From Priapulus caudatus (Eukaryota > Priapulida > Priapulimorpha > Priapulimorphida > Priapulidae), in NCBI RefSeq assembly GCF_000485595.1, contig NW_014577284.1:189212-225160 (forward strand): a stretch of 35,949 bases of DNA, in the 5' to 3' direction. This document shows positions 11,670-21,234 of the stretch, one piece after another (positions within the stretch are counted from its first letter, which is position 1; each line of letters opens with the position of its first letter). The notes beneath the pieces are model-generated. The model searched no databases and was not told where the DNA came from. It was given only the letters and a program-made list of their open reading frames with translations. The position numbers and the translations under genes were made by a program.

Positions 11670-12412
11670 ATCGCTGATGTTGTTGTTGTTCACAGTGGTT
11701 AATATTTTGTTATGGTGTTATAGTGATTAAAATATAAAAGTATTAAAAAGAAACTGGTGCTCAAGCCTGTATCAGTGCGAAAGAATTAGCAATTTATACC
11801 AGCCTATTACACAATTCCACCACCATCTTATCCGCACGTGTCTTCCCCACAGCTCGAACGGCAAGTGTAACAACCGAGAATAGAAAAATCCTTGAGCGAA
11901 ATAAACAACACTCGCAAAAAAGCAGGAGCAACGTAGAATTGTTTCCCAGCAGTGAAGCTATTAGTGCATTCGTGTGCAGGCGTTAGTACAATGCGTCGCG
12001 CGGCACCGCGATAGCCGATGTACCGTTTTTACCACTTCGGTGCCGCAGAGATCCATGGGGATGGCCATGCGATGATGGCGCCCTCCGCGCGACTGAATCT
12101 TACAGCGGTCGCTCTTGTAGTAACCTCTGCAGAACATCATGCCCGTGAAGTCAGATTCGAAGTCCATGTCGACCAGCATGACGTTGTTGTCGATGTCACA
12201 GGTCACCTTGATGTCTGGCGAGCAAGAAGAAGATCAGGTCAAAACTAAGGCAATAAAAGGTTAAACTAGGCTAACATAGTACCTTAAACATATTATACAT
12301 ACGGTTATTTTGTCAGTTGTTTTTTTAAACATCACCTCAATGGTTTTCGTGTAATTCAATGTGTGGAGAACAAATGCGGATGTAGAAAGCCGTACACACG
12401 CACACAGATACA

Positions 12413-12502
<90 letters not shown>

Positions 12503-14224
12503 TACACACCACACACACAGCACCACACACACACACATACACACACACACAAACGACACACACACACACACACACACACACAACACAGCACACACACAAA
12601 ACAACACAAACACTCACGCCACGCACACCAGACACACGCGCATTGTAGCTCGTTTACACGTTTGACGGCGTACCTTGCACGGTGCTTGATCTTGCTGTCG
12701 CCCCAGATGATCGTCGCCGCGACGCTGTCGACGGTGGCTTTTGTGACCGTATCCGCGCACGTCGGTACCCTGTCGAAACGGTCACCGGGACGACCGCGAC
12801 GACGTCCGGCCCGCTGTCCGCCTTCCCCGCCAAGGCCGCCTCGAACGGATCATCGACGGTTCGAGACGCCAAATTCGCGACTGCCCGCGGATCGGCCCAC
12901 CGTCCGCTGGTCGCACGCCGACGGCCGCGCGCAGGTACGGTCGGTGCGGGCGCCGTGGCGCCGTCGAGCGCGGCTCCGTACGGCTCGTTGTGAACATCAG
13001 GGTTGCCGGGCTCGTTCGAACGGAAACGTGAAGCGCAGGGTTAACCGTTTCCCGCGCTCGGTCGCATCGGATCGTCTGAGCCACCGTCGCCTCCCGGTGG
13101 TACGGACGACGTCGGCATCGCGTTGAGCGGGCGGCGCGCCCTTCCGGTGCGCCGGCCGGCGGAAGGCGACGTTCGTGCGTTCCGTCGGTGGCTGGCCGAC
13201 GTTGAAGGGATTGACGGAAACGGCCGGCAGAAGGTGTGGCCGCCGTCTGCGGACCGTTTCTCTCCCAATTCCTCCGTTGGACGGCCGACGCCGCACCCGC
13301 GCTTACCTGTCGCCGGTCGGGTACGGGTTGTACTCATACCAGAGACTGGGTTCGCTGTGCGCGCCTCACGGGTGCCGACGTCTGTCGTCGTCCTCGTCTT
13401 GCTCTGTCGGATTGTACGTGAACACGCCTGCCTCCGGCGTGTTCCCCCGCCCGTCCTGGGGAAATGCGCCACCTAGCGGTCCGTTCGCGTGTGAACGTCA
13501 CCAGGCCGCGGCCCGGTGGTACTAGGGCGTTTGTGGCGCGCCGGGAAGTTCCGTTGACGTTGTAGAGTGACGCTTGGCATGGTACCGCGACTGAGCGTGG
13601 CGCTTTGTCGCCGCCGACCGCGGGCGCGTGCCCCCGCCCGTCCGCTACCGTAAGTCACCTTCAAAGTTCAGCGTCTGCCACCGATCCTGGATGATTTCAC
13701 CATTGACGTTGCGCCACCTGGTTCGGAAGCTCTGTGTTCCCGCCGAATGCAGCTCGAACGGAACGGATACCGACGGCAAACCTGCGGCCTGGGCCGCCGC
13801 CCGGTCCGGGAAAGTAGTTCTCGGCGGAACGCCCTCTGCAGGTTCGGTCGCCGCGCTCGATGCTGTTACCTTCGCTCACAGCGGCACGCCTCCGCCCAGC
13901 GCGCGACTGCGGTCGGATTGCGCGACGGCGAGCCGAATCTAAAGCCGCCGTAGTCCTGCTGCGTCGGACGTTGATCGCGGCGGTGGCGCCATCTACCAAC
14001 CGGTCTGGCGCGGCGGTGCCCGCCTTCGTTCTCGCTCACCGCGATTTCGTTCCTCGAATGTTTGTATTTTGTGGGCCGCGCGTGGCGCTGCGGGCGTCGT
14101 CTCAATGGGGGGTCACTGCCGTGGTGGCTCTCACCCGATCCCAGGCGTACGTTTGTGATCCAAATTCGATCGGAGTCGTAGAGCTGAACGCTGACCCCGC
14201 TCCCGCCGTCGGGGCTTCGGCCAG
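6332..14224 (-). CDS. ZP-domain type I transmembrane protein gene (8 exons seen, 5' end not placed)
   Basis: Exons in transcript order are 14224-12674, 12214-12033, 11317-11160, 9738-9570, 8844-8672, 7950-7876, 7279-7054 and 6747-6332. Every junction joins in phase (0/1, 1/0, 0/2, 2/1, 1/0, 0/0, 0/1, then stop) when the clean versions of the large, linker and first ZP-C exons (near 21-25 kb) are used; the sum is 2793 nt, 930 residues plus stop. Order in the protein: low-complexity ectodomain 1-468, ZP-N about 469-582, linker plus ZP-C about 583-722, RNKR furin-type site 744-747, membrane helix about 814-838, cytoplasmic tail 839-930. ZP modules polymerise into extracellular matrices (cuticle, egg coat, apical matrix) after cleavage at the site before the membrane anchor; that is family knowledge, and the tissue here is unknown. 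Inside the window the large, linker and first ZP-C exons at these coordinates are frameshifted by many small indels that look like sequencing error. The signal peptide is missing, so the gene is partial. Confidence 0.85.
7054..7279 (-). CDS. End of ZP-C and furin-type cleavage site exon
   Basis: The acceptor is gttatctagccgcag and the exon opens with CDGSPRRSNHLIG in phase 0, supplying the cysteine that follows CYERCYR. It continues to TGRIFGRNKRAADGASRDD, where RNKR fits the R-x-K/R-R consensus for proprotein convertases, the usual maturation site of ZP precursors between the ZP module and the membrane anchor. It then runs through an acidic, charged juxtamembrane stretch (EEENSQTKIEQLEETKIF) to donor C|GTAAGT. 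The length is 226 nt, phase 0 in, 1 out. The exon is clean. Confidence 0.85.
7383..7540. mobile_element. MITE with perfect 21-bp TIRs and 7-bp target duplication
   Basis: The TIRs are 7390-7410, beginning CAGGAGCGTATAATGACAAA, and its exact inverse at 7513-7533. Direct copies of ATGTAAC (7383-7389 and 7534-7540) abut the TIRs. The 102-bp interior is AT-rich with repeated CGTAAA words and no coding capacity; the left TIR continues into a short internal palindrome (ATGACAAATATATTTGTCAT). A CAG-starting TIR recalls hAT elements, whose target duplication is normally 8 bp, so the superfamily is open. It sits in the intron upstream of the furin-site exon. Confidence 0.85.
7781..7811. repeat. Intronic hairpin, perfect 13-bp arms
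   Basis: AGAGCATATAAAT at 7781-7793 and its inverse at 7799-7811 with a 5-nt loop, in the intron between the FKFPD exon and the furin-site exon. Confidence 0.7.
7876..7950 (-). CDS. ZP-C exon 2 (FKFPD / CxxC exon)
   Basis: A 75-nt exon, phase 0 on both sides, between acceptor tattTCGCAG and donor AGG|GTAAGC. It reads VFKFPDAQDVYLQCQCMVC followed by YERCYR. The F-K-F-P-D strand, the hydrophobic-x-C-x-C and the C-x3-C run are hallmark residues of the ZP-C subdomain. It is too short to stand out as an open frame; I found it by following the ZP consensus from the neighbouring exons. Confidence 0.87.
8231..8460. repeat. (TG)n / (CGTG)n microsatellite
   Basis: TG-rich tract in the intron after the first ZP-C exon. 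It forms the low-coordinate edge of the block duplicated at 24.0-26.6 kb. Confidence 0.95.
8672..8844 (-). CDS. First ZP-C exon, noisy copy A
   Basis: Homologous to 24105-24274 (173 vs 170 nt). Fragments such as DGLGQTK, HYKPAVY and MYSHF are recognisable but shifted between frames. The acceptor ttggcag is preserved. The 3' edge is one base short at the expected AAG|GTG donor, so the end is uncertain by a base or two. The next exon, 7950-7876, begins exactly where the ZP-C consensus continues. Confidence 0.72.
9570..9738 (-). CDS. Inter-ZP linker / start of ZP-C exon, noisy copy A
   Basis: Homologous to 24938-25098 but 169 nt rather than 161 nt, with several indels that break the frame. The acceptor gttttag and donor G|GTGAGC are intact. 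It carries the RPGLI segment and the segment YASDARVL..GDTATMVVS, interrupted by frameshifts. The position between the ZP-N exons and the first ZP-C exon is what the ZP fold requires, so I take this copy as the one in the right place, recorded with errors. Confidence 0.75.
10600..10935. repeat. 21-bp minisatellite, copy A
   Basis: Roughly 16 units of GTGCTGACGTACATTACGTAA, degenerate at the left and nearly perfect over 10845-10935. It is intronic in the ZP gene. Each unit contains the palindrome TTACGTAA and a TGACGT word. 21 bp is seven codons, so frames stay open across it without coding meaning. Confidence 0.9.
11030..11182 (-). repeat. 65-bp tandem repeat spanning a splice donor
   Basis: TCCGGTGTCG recurs at 11041, 11106 and 11171, an exact 65-bp period. 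Each unit carries the last bases of ZP-N exon 2. The first two (transcript order) keep a GTAAGT donor and the most distal has lost it. Using the second donor would add 65 nt and shift the frame. Confidence 0.85.
11160..11317 (-). CDS. ZP-N exon 2
   Basis: The acceptor ttgtgatgcag is followed by GNNYQDDVFYNNTIVVMNDA, then VMETNDRAYTVSCLW, ending at TGLQI plus two bases of a proline codon before donor CC|GTAAGT. This completes ZP-N: the Y-N-N-x-hydrophobic strand after the CGT motif and the final conserved cysteine in YTVSC. The length is 158 nt and phase 0 in, 2 out fits both neighbours. The 3' edge including the donor is repeated downstream in a 65-bp tandem repeat (see 11030-11182). The exon is clean and has no copy at 26.5 kb, where only the repeated tail is found. 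Confidence 0.85.
11353..11690. repeat. (GTT)n/(GTC)n trinucleotide tracts
   Basis: Two runs of GTT/GTC (11353-11427 and about 11530-11690) lie in the intron between the two ZP-N exons. A poly-Thr frame on the minus strand is an artefact. Confidence 0.92.
12033..12214 (-). CDS. ZP-N exon 1
   Basis: The acceptor is tcttcttcttgctcgccag and the exon opens in phase 1, completing the split codon left by the large exon (G|AC = Asp). It reads IKVTCDIDNNVMLVDMDF, continues through FTGMMFCRGYYKSDRCK and ends at DLCGTEV before donor GTG|GTAAAA. The pattern of a first cysteine followed by an acidic/hydrophobic strand, F-x-G-M, a second cysteine, and a CGT motif is the invertebrate ZP-N signature; the pairs would be C1-C4 and C2-C3. 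An extra cysteine sits in MMFC. The sequence here is clean (182 nt, no frameshift). It has no second copy in the window. Confidence 0.88.
12395..12610. repeat. (CA)n microsatellite
   Basis: CA-rich tract in the intron between the large exon and ZP-N exon 1. Confidence 0.95.
12674..14224 (-). CDS. Large Pro/Gly/Thr-rich ectodomain exon, indel-ridden copy A
   Basis: This is the same exon as 21245-22649 but 1551 nt instead of 1405 nt, broken into many short frames by single-base insertions and some losses spread evenly over exon and flanking intron. The acceptor (CAG after a T-rich tract, just above 14224) and the donor G|GTACGC at 12674/12673 are both preserved. It lies immediately upstream (minus strand) of the ZP-N exon at 12214-12033, which starts in the phase this donor requires. 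I infer that it is the in-place exon recorded at raw long-read quality rather than a decayed pseudogene: insertions dominate, they ignore codon structure, and sequence between them is nearly identical to the clean copy. Confidence 0.75.
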
Positions 14225-15190
14225 CTGAAAAAATAAACCGACTATTAAGCATGATGGGGCAGGGAATAATTATATCTGGTCGCTAGCTTGACGCCATCCC
14301 GTTGCAACTTTTTACAAGGCACTTGTGAATAATGAGCGAATCGACAGTGTTGGATAACCGCAGAAAAGCTGGTGATGGACTCTGACATAAGATCGAAACT
14401 AGTTGTTCGTCACTACTTTCAATACACTCAGCTATACAAACAGTTATTTGACGTTTATCTCGTGGCAAATTAAATGTTTCGCTTTGCGTCTTGCGGTTCC
14501 GATGTGTGGAGTGGTGGCTTATATCCGCGCTAACTCATCGGCCTTGCAAGCCAAAATCTTTTCGTGGTATGATATTGCGTCCGGACGAATACCGGAAGAC
14601 CGAGTAACAGAACACACGGCGGCTGCGTCGATTACTCCTTGACTAACTTCAATCATGACCTTCCTACTAGCGTCGTTAGCATTTTCACACCATTGTTAAC
14701 GCGACGGCACCAATCGTACGACAAAGCAGGCGATTCCCCGTTTAGTTACTGCTTTTATTAAGACTTCGTACTGGTTTCTTTGCCGCCACCTCTTTCGGCA
14801 ATTTAACTTTAGTCCATTCTCATGCACTGGTATAAACAACACAGGCGTTAAGCTGGACGATGATGAAGGTATTTACACATGTTGATGGTAGAGAGAGATA
14901 TAAAATCTTTTCTTGTTAACGTTTTGTGACACTGTATATGATTATATGTGTATATACTATATTAGTAGTAGTAGCTACATTTGCCGTGTTCATATAACAG
15001 TATTAGAGGAAAGGAGGTACGAACCCCCCCCCCCTCTCTCTCTTTCTCTCTCTCTCGTCTCGCCACCAAGCAAGCAAGCGCAACCGCCACCACTTTGTAT
15101 GGACCTTCCGCTTCGAGAAGATTCTACTGTGTGCGTGTTTCGGCGGACATTTCCCGCGTGTATCTATAGCGATAAGCGTTATTAGCATGA
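14225..15190. other. Intron upstream of the large exon (copy A)
   Basis: Non-coding; matches 22650-23560 with frequent indels. No further exon recognised. Confidence 0.65.
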
Positions 15191-15224
15191 GCGATGATCA
15201 GCGCATGCAATTACGAAAGAGGCT

Positions 15225-15940
15225 TAGTAGGCGGACAGAGAGGAGAGCATGAGGCATGAAGAGTGACAGAGAGGTGTGAAAGAGAGGGCGAACACAGAGA
15301 AGGTGAGAAAGAGAAAAACAGAGACGGAGCGCCAACAGAGGGAGAAGAAAAAACGAGGAGATACGAGAGAGACAGGAGAGAGATGAAAGAAAGAGAGAGA
15401 GAGAAAGTTGAAAAGAGAGAAGAGAGAGAGGGACAGCCCAACACACGAATTTCATACAAATGAGAGAGAGAGAGAGAGAGAAGAGAAGAAGAGAGTGCAG
15501 GTAGGAAGAAGAGACGGAGACAAGAGAGAGAGCCGCCGTGGAGAGAGAGAGAGGAGAAGAGAGAGAGGAAGAGAGAAAGAAAAATAAAGAGAAAGAGAGA
15601 AAGAGAGAAAGAGAGAGGAGAGAAGAGAGAGAGAGAGGAAGAGAGAGAGAGAGGAAGAAGAGGAGAGAGAGCTCCTTACTAAGAGAAGAGAGCAGGAGAG
15701 AGTAGAAAACGAGAGAGAGAGAGAGAAAAGAGAGAGAGAAGAGAGAGAGCTGTGAGAGAGAGAGAGAGATGGCAAAGAGAGCAGAAAGAGAGAAAGATGA
15801 GAGAGAAAGAAGAGAGAAAGAGCGGAGAGCAGAAGAGAGCGAAAAGAGAGAAAGGAGAGATGAGAGAAGAGGCAGAGGCGAGAGGAGAGACAGAGCAGAG
15901 AAGGAAGAAAGAGAGAAAGATGGAGAGCGGAGATGAGTAA
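15225..15940. repeat. Long (GA)n-rich tract
   Basis: About 700 bp of GA-rich purine sequence, longer than the equivalent 23600-23960 tract in copy B. Ser/Leu-rich or Arg/Glu-rich frames here are repeat translations. Confidence 0.95.
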
Positions 15941-15949
15941 GTCGGTGAT

Positions 15950-16279
15950 ATGCAGTCGATCACAGCTCCCATCTATTCTGATTGCTTTACGCAGCATTTT
16001 AGATTAGCAATTGTTTACCTGCCCTTCAAAACATGGCCACATTTCCTCTTCCTTCCTAAATCGATTATTTCTAGCTACTCTAGATTATAACCAGCGTTCA
16101 ATTATTTCCGTAATCATAAAAACAGGTTTAGACACGGTATGGCATTTCACGTCTAGCTGCGCGAACTCATTTTAACAACGTAGCTTCACTGTGTGACGGG
16201 TGGATAAGCCAACATCATGCATGTGCTCGTCATACACGCCACCTCGCGCGCGCGCGCACCGCACGCCATCCGCACGCAT

Positions 16280-16321
<42 letters not shown>

Positions 16322-17280
16322 CCTCATATATATATATATTATATATATATATATTATATATAGACTATATATAGATATATAAGCAACGGGTCGCTTCGAC
16401 CGTGCCATTAGCTGCCAAGCGACTTTGAATAAAAACAAGTAGTTATCCACATTCGGCTTCTTGTTCGCATAAAACACATTGTGAACGCCGAGAAATAAAA
16501 GAGAAGTGCAGAGCGGGAAACGAAGAAACTGACGGGAGGCAGGACAGAGAGCGAGGCAAGAGACAAATAGAGGCGGGCACGAGAGAAAGACGAGAAAGTG
16601 GCCGGAGAGATGGACAGAAAGGAAGAGAGAGAGTTGGCCTGATAGAAATGGGAGAGAGAAAGAGAGAGAGAAGGCGGGGGGGAGAGAAGAGAGAGCGCAG
16701 CAGGAGAGGGAGCAGAGAGGCAGGAAGAGCAGAGGCAGAGAGAGACTAGCAGAGCAGAGAGAGAGCGACGAGCCGAGAGCGAAGGAGGAGCTAAGAGGGC
16801 CCTAGATGTATTACCGCGTGATTTGAATAATCTATACATGCCACTCGTGTTCAACGCGATTTAAAGCGATTGTATGGCTGACTCTACTTGCTATCTTAGT
16901 TGAACTAATTTCGTTATCGTTTACATCAGCTGGCGTCATTGTACGATTGTTAATAACTGCTGACATAATTCGGAGAAACGTTGTTACTGTATGCGGACCT
17001 TTGCAGAGACGTCGACGATATCACAACAATAATCGAGCGATTGGGTTCAATAAGTTAATGTGAACACGGATATTTAACTGGCTTATGTCCCTAATGATTT
17101 ACGTAAATATGAAAGATACAGAACACGGCACAAACACGTACACACTGACGCACACGCGCACGCACACGTACACGTACGTACGCACGCGCACGCATGTACG
17201 CACGCACACGCACATACGCACACGCACACACACACTCACACGCAAAAACGCACACGCCACACGCACAACACACCAACAAC

Positions 17281-17316
<36 letters not shown>

Positions 17317-17500
17317 CACGCACACACACACAAACAAACAAACACGCGCGCTCATATGTACGCACGCACACACACTGCTTTATGATATGTAGATCTATGT
17401 ATATATAGAGAAAGAGACTATGTCACCGAATTTATTGTATGATCATATATAGGCTAATCCAGGCTTAGTCGCTTTACAGAAATTAATATAGAAGTGCTCT
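15950..17500. other. Non-coding DNA with several microsatellites
   Basis: Contains (CA)n at 16280-16322, (TA)n at 16325-16382, GA-rich DNA at 16500-16795 and CA/CGCA repeats at 17130-17380. No gene recognised on either strand. Confidence 0.7.
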
Positions 17501-17517
17501 AATATCATCTGTCTCAC

Positions 17518-17596
17518 CTTAATCCCACTACCCCCGACCTCCAGAAACCTGTGTCCTGACGCTATCAGTAGTAGCAGTGCCGGTTGGCAATCGAAA
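17518..17596 (-). CDS. Candidate internal exon upstream of the large exon
   Basis: The donor is strong (ATTAAG|GTGAGA) and one frame is open back to an AG at about 17597, reading FDCQPALLLLIASGHRFLEV then GGSGIK. It ends in phase 0, which is the phase the large exon requires. HRFLEV faintly recalls the K-Y-L-x-V strand that closes SUEL-type (L-rhamnose-binding) lectin domains, but the surrounding cysteines are not in place. The acceptor is not distinctive. This is a candidate only. Confidence 0.28.
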
Positions 17597-17984
17597 TAAA
17601 AACCTACAGCCCGAATCGTCAACGAACGTGAGCTAAACCCTAAACAGCCAATTCATACGACGCGAACGGGAGATGACAGCCATGCGCAAGTATCCGTTTT
17701 CTGCGGCTTCGTAAGACGCAGCCAAAAAAAACTACGAGGGATGCGGTAATATATTGGAGATATAGCCAGCCAGCCACGAGCGCGTGGTGGGTGATGCTCT
17801 CTTTCTCCACCTGCTACTCTTAACACCGGATGCAGTTTTGACGCCTCAAACGCTCGTGTAGCTTCCGGTGTCTGCATGGCTATAGTTACGACGTCACGTG
17901 ACGCGTCGCCCAGCAACTGTGATGTCATTACGCAAACACTCACCTGAGCATGCACTGACCCTATATTGACGCTACGTGTGTGCC

Positions 17985-18420
17985 GCGCGTGTGTGTGTGT
18001 CTCGTGTGGTGTGCGTCGTGTGGTGTGTGTTTGTGTGTGTGTGTGTGCTGGTGTGTGTGGTCGTGTGTGTGTGTGTTTGCGTGCCGTGTGTGTGGTGTGT
18101 GTGTGTGTGTGTGTGTCTGTGTTCGTGTGGCTGTGTGCGTATGTTGGCGTGCCGTGCACCACATGCGCGTCGTGCGTGTGCGTCGTTTCGCGCGTTGCAT
18201 GTGTGGTGTGTGTCGTGTGTGTGGCTGTGTGTGTGTGTGCTGTATGTGTGCGCTGCCCGTGCACATGCGCTCGTGTGCGTGTGTCGTGTGCGTGCTTCGC
18301 GGGGCATGATGTGGCGTGCCGTGCCGTGCGCCGCTGCGCGCGTGTGTGTCTGTGTGTGTGTGCGGTGTGTCGTGTGTGCGTCCATGGCGTTCATGCGTGA
18401 GTGCGTGCGCGCGTCCATGC
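17985..18420. repeat. (TG)n / CGTG-rich tract
   Basis: About 430 bp of interrupted TG sequence. Just below it, a consensus donor CTCAG|GTGAGT on the minus strand (exon side ending 17944) has no convincing exon, because the exon side enters the repeat. Confidence 0.9.
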
Positions 18421-18468
18421 ATGCGTGTAACTGTACATCATAGCCATCATATTTTCGCGCGCCCGCAC

Positions 18469-18562
18469 CCGCAGGTGATTGCCCCAGCATCGATCAGCTT
18501 CCCCCCTCCACCACCACCTCCGGATGGACACTTCACGGTGCCACGATCCTCGGCGCAAATCT
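18469..18562 (-). CDS. Candidate exon with cysteine-containing, SUEL-like start
   Basis: The acceptor is strong (cggttttttctcgcag). The frame then reads ICAEDRGTVKCPSGG, a glycine run, KLIDAGAITCG. The pattern C-x-(short)-V-x-C-P-x-G-x-(I/L)-I-x-A is reminiscent of the N-terminal half of SUEL lectin domains, where A-x-Y-G-R would follow; here the sequence reads AITCGCG and then enters a G/C-rich tract and a (TG)n microsatellite. The possible donor GG|GTGCGG is poor. If it is an exon it would precede 17518-17596 in the transcript. The family call is speculative. Confidence 0.3.
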
Positions 18563-20600
18563 CTGCGAGAAAAAACCGAGCGGGTGACCGCTGCCATTCT
18601 ACGCCGCACGTAGAGAAAGTCTTAACTAGAGCATGGATAAACTGTGAATTCGATACATAATTCAGCGTGTCACTGTGCCGAAGTAATCAGCCCGTGTTGT
18701 CCCCCCGTTGTCGTTGCGAAAAGGCGACAGTCATAAAGACGGATCTGGTCAAATCAGAATTACGGAGACAAAGGCGCGAGCGACCTGAAAAGCTGCGCGC
18801 GCACGTGGCCTCGACTCGGGGGGCCAAGCTGCTCGAGTATATTAATATTACGAGCAAGCTAATAACGGTAACACGACGCACTAGGCAAGCCGATCAGCTA
18901 ATATAAACGCGAACGTAGAATATCGCTGTATTTGGAAATACAGGACGTGATCGCATATATGCGTGCACGCATGCATTTACGCGCGCGCGCACGTGTGCAC
19001 ACACGCACGCGCGCACGCACGCACGTACATACGCGCGCCTCACACGGTTAATCAATTATTCCCCGGTACTTTTACCGACGACACATTTATGGGTTGCCGG
19101 TTAACATCTAAGAGCCATCGTAGCGCAGTTCAAACAGACCATTACCACATGAAAAAGATGCAGACAGCCACTTAGTACCGAGCTGGCTCGGCTAGATCAA
19201 AATGGACGCGATGGTAGTAGGCAAAAGGCCATTGCACATAAACACAGAAGAATCTATAAGGCTGCTACTGTGCTGCTGCTGCTATTGTTGCTGTTGTTAA
19301 TAATAATAAATATTATATTATTAATAATAATAATTATTGCTGTTGTTGTTGTTGTTGCTGTTGTTTTTGTTGTTGTTGTTTCTACGACTACCGTTATTGT
19401 TATAGTTGTTGTTGTTGTTGTTGTTTCTACTACTACAGTTATTGTTATAGTTGTTGTTGTAACAGCAGCTGCTGTTGCTGCAGCTGATGTTGTTGTTGTC
19501 GTTGCTACTGTTGTATTGTACATTGCGTTCTAATTAACCAATGGCGCTTCAAGCCGACGAGGCTGTGCGACTAATTGTCTATACTTCTAACCCTGGCAAG
19601 TTATTGTTGTTATTGTGATGACATGGGACGTCGTGCTCGTATATATACGTAGCCCCACCGCGCACCCTGATGGTTACAGACAATTGCGCGTTAATATATC
19701 ACTAATAACAGAAGCAGCGGGTGCGGTTCGGATTGTAGGGCGTCCGGCCTGTTTTAAGATGCGGTTAAATAGACACGCTCGGACAGACAGTATAATAGTT
19801 AGAGAACCGTTATTATATGGAGGGTCACACTGTTATATACGAAAGCCCTGTTAACGAAGTTCGTACTGTTACTATGTAGTAAGTCGGAGAGAGATCGAAA
19901 CGAAGCGCCGGAGCCTAGGCATGGTTGCACTAAGTATGGCCTAAGTATGCCTAGCATGGCGCACTACTTCTACTACTGCTATTTCTAACTACATACTTCG
20001 ACAGCATCTATATGTAACGCCGATGACAGTACTCAGACGTGCGGACGCGTGGCGTCATTGCCGATACGCAACGCGGAAGCGGCGCTTGTGTTTTGTTTGC
20101 GTTAATTGTAGAGCGTAACGCTAGCGGTGAGAGTTCTATAACGCGAGCTTTATTCAATAATGGCGCGCGACGAGTATTTGCTTTCTCATGCGCGTCGACC
20201 CTGCCACACGCCGGCGATGATTAAATAGACCACATCGTGCATATCGCTGATGCACACCTACGAGTTTCTGCTCTGTCACGTTGAACCAGGAACACGACAA
20301 ACTAACTGGTCGTCTAAGCGCGTTCGTAACTGCTGCTCGTACGGTAGCATTGAAGATCCTCGTTTGGTCTCTTCGTGCGGTTTAGTTTCACAAATCGGCG
20401 TCGATTGTTTTTCCTTCGTATTGCCTTCGTCATTTGCGCACCAGCTGGAAAATCTTTGAGGCATTTTTTTTATTTCATTTTGTTCACGTAGAAAAGAAAA
20501 AATATAGATATGACCATGAAATGATAGATTCGTTAAACTCTTTTATAATTATAAGTCATATCACTGTCGGATATATTATTAAGACCGGGACGTCAATGAT
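18563..20600. other. Non-coding DNA; possible 5' region of the ZP gene
   Basis: Holds a minus-strand hydrophobic open stretch without ATG (18881-18687), a CGCA/CACG-rich stretch at 18960-19035, and TTG/TTA trinucleotide repeats at 19265-19520. No promoter or first exon could be assigned. Confidence 0.5.
19265..19520. repeat. (TTG)n/(TTA)n trinucleotide repeat
   Basis: GTT/ATT/GCT triplet runs. TTGTTTCTACNACTAC is duplicated near 19375 and 19420. Confidence 0.9.
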
Positions 20601-20605
20601 CTTAA

Positions 20606-20704
20606 CCCTAACCCTAACCTTAACCCTATTCCTAACACTAACCCTAACCGTAACCCAAACCCAAACCCTAATTCTAAGCCTAACGCTAACCATAACCATC
20701 AAAA
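20606..20704 (-). repeat. Degenerate interstitial telomere-type array (TTAGGG)n
   Basis: About 16 hexamers stay in register on the plus strand as CCTAAC variants (CCTAAC, CTTAAC, CCAAAC, CGTAAC, GCTAAC, CATAAC). The hexamer phase points to TTAGGG rather than arthropod TTAGG. Shorter relics (CCTAACGCTAAAACCTAAACG) are at 8628-8650 and 24060-24085. Confidence 0.85.
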
Positions 20705-21106
20705 CACACGAATGTGAGAACCTTGGTCTTTCCTGCGCGAGAATAAACTATAATAGCTTGGCTTCGTGAGGATAAACTGTGACACGTGGCGTCATTCGAA
20801 GCCCAGTGAACCGTACGGGGGACATCTTTTTATCGCCTGCTTCTGTATAATAGCTCTACATATGACACAGCGCTAACATACTACGCATTATTAACATACA
20901 TACATATTAACACGCTACATATTAAGGCGTTAATCAACTTCGTAATGGCTTGCGCGTTGTCACTGAATCTCATTGCTATCAATTAGGAAGTTGTCTCCCA
21001 CAGCTACCCGACTGAATATACGTTCTGCACTGCTTAGATTACAACATTCAATTATTACATGTATGTACATTATTACACACTATGTGTGTATTTATAGATA
21101 TATATC

Positions 21107-21149
21107 AAGAGTACATAATAGCGATACATAATCTTTATTATGTACTCTT
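21107..21149. repeat. 14-bp inverted repeat
   Basis: AAGAGTACATAATA at 21107-21120 is mirrored at 21136-21149 with a 15-nt loop, in AT-rich DNA just below copy B of module X. Confidence 0.6.
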
Positions 21150-21187
21150 CATATATATAGATACTATACACTCCTGGTATTATTACA

Positions 21188-21189
21188 TG

Positions 21190-21232
<43 letters not shown>
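21188..21232. repeat. (GTAT)n microsatellite
   Basis: About 10 GTAT units directly below the large-exon donor of copy B; this is where homology to copy A ends. Confidence 0.95.
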
Positions 21233-21234
21233 GT

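Larger units (their letters stand above)
12665..15450. repeat. Duplicated module X, copy A (noisy)
   Basis: Collinear with 21235-23640: large exon, about 950 bp of upstream intron, a CT tract, then (GA)n. Homology stops about 10 bp beyond the large-exon donor on the low side (A and B then diverge) and dissolves into GA repeats on the high side. Confidence 0.85.

Noticed and set aside
15263-15463. Arg/Glu-rich protein
   Set aside because: Plus-strand translation of (GA)n.
18687-18881. Signal-peptide-like frame (RRVTVISLLVILIYSSSL) as first exon of the ZP gene
   Set aside because: It starts at GTG with an in-frame TGA just upstream and no ATG; it would need an upstream exon through a weak acceptor. 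Kept only as a possibility.
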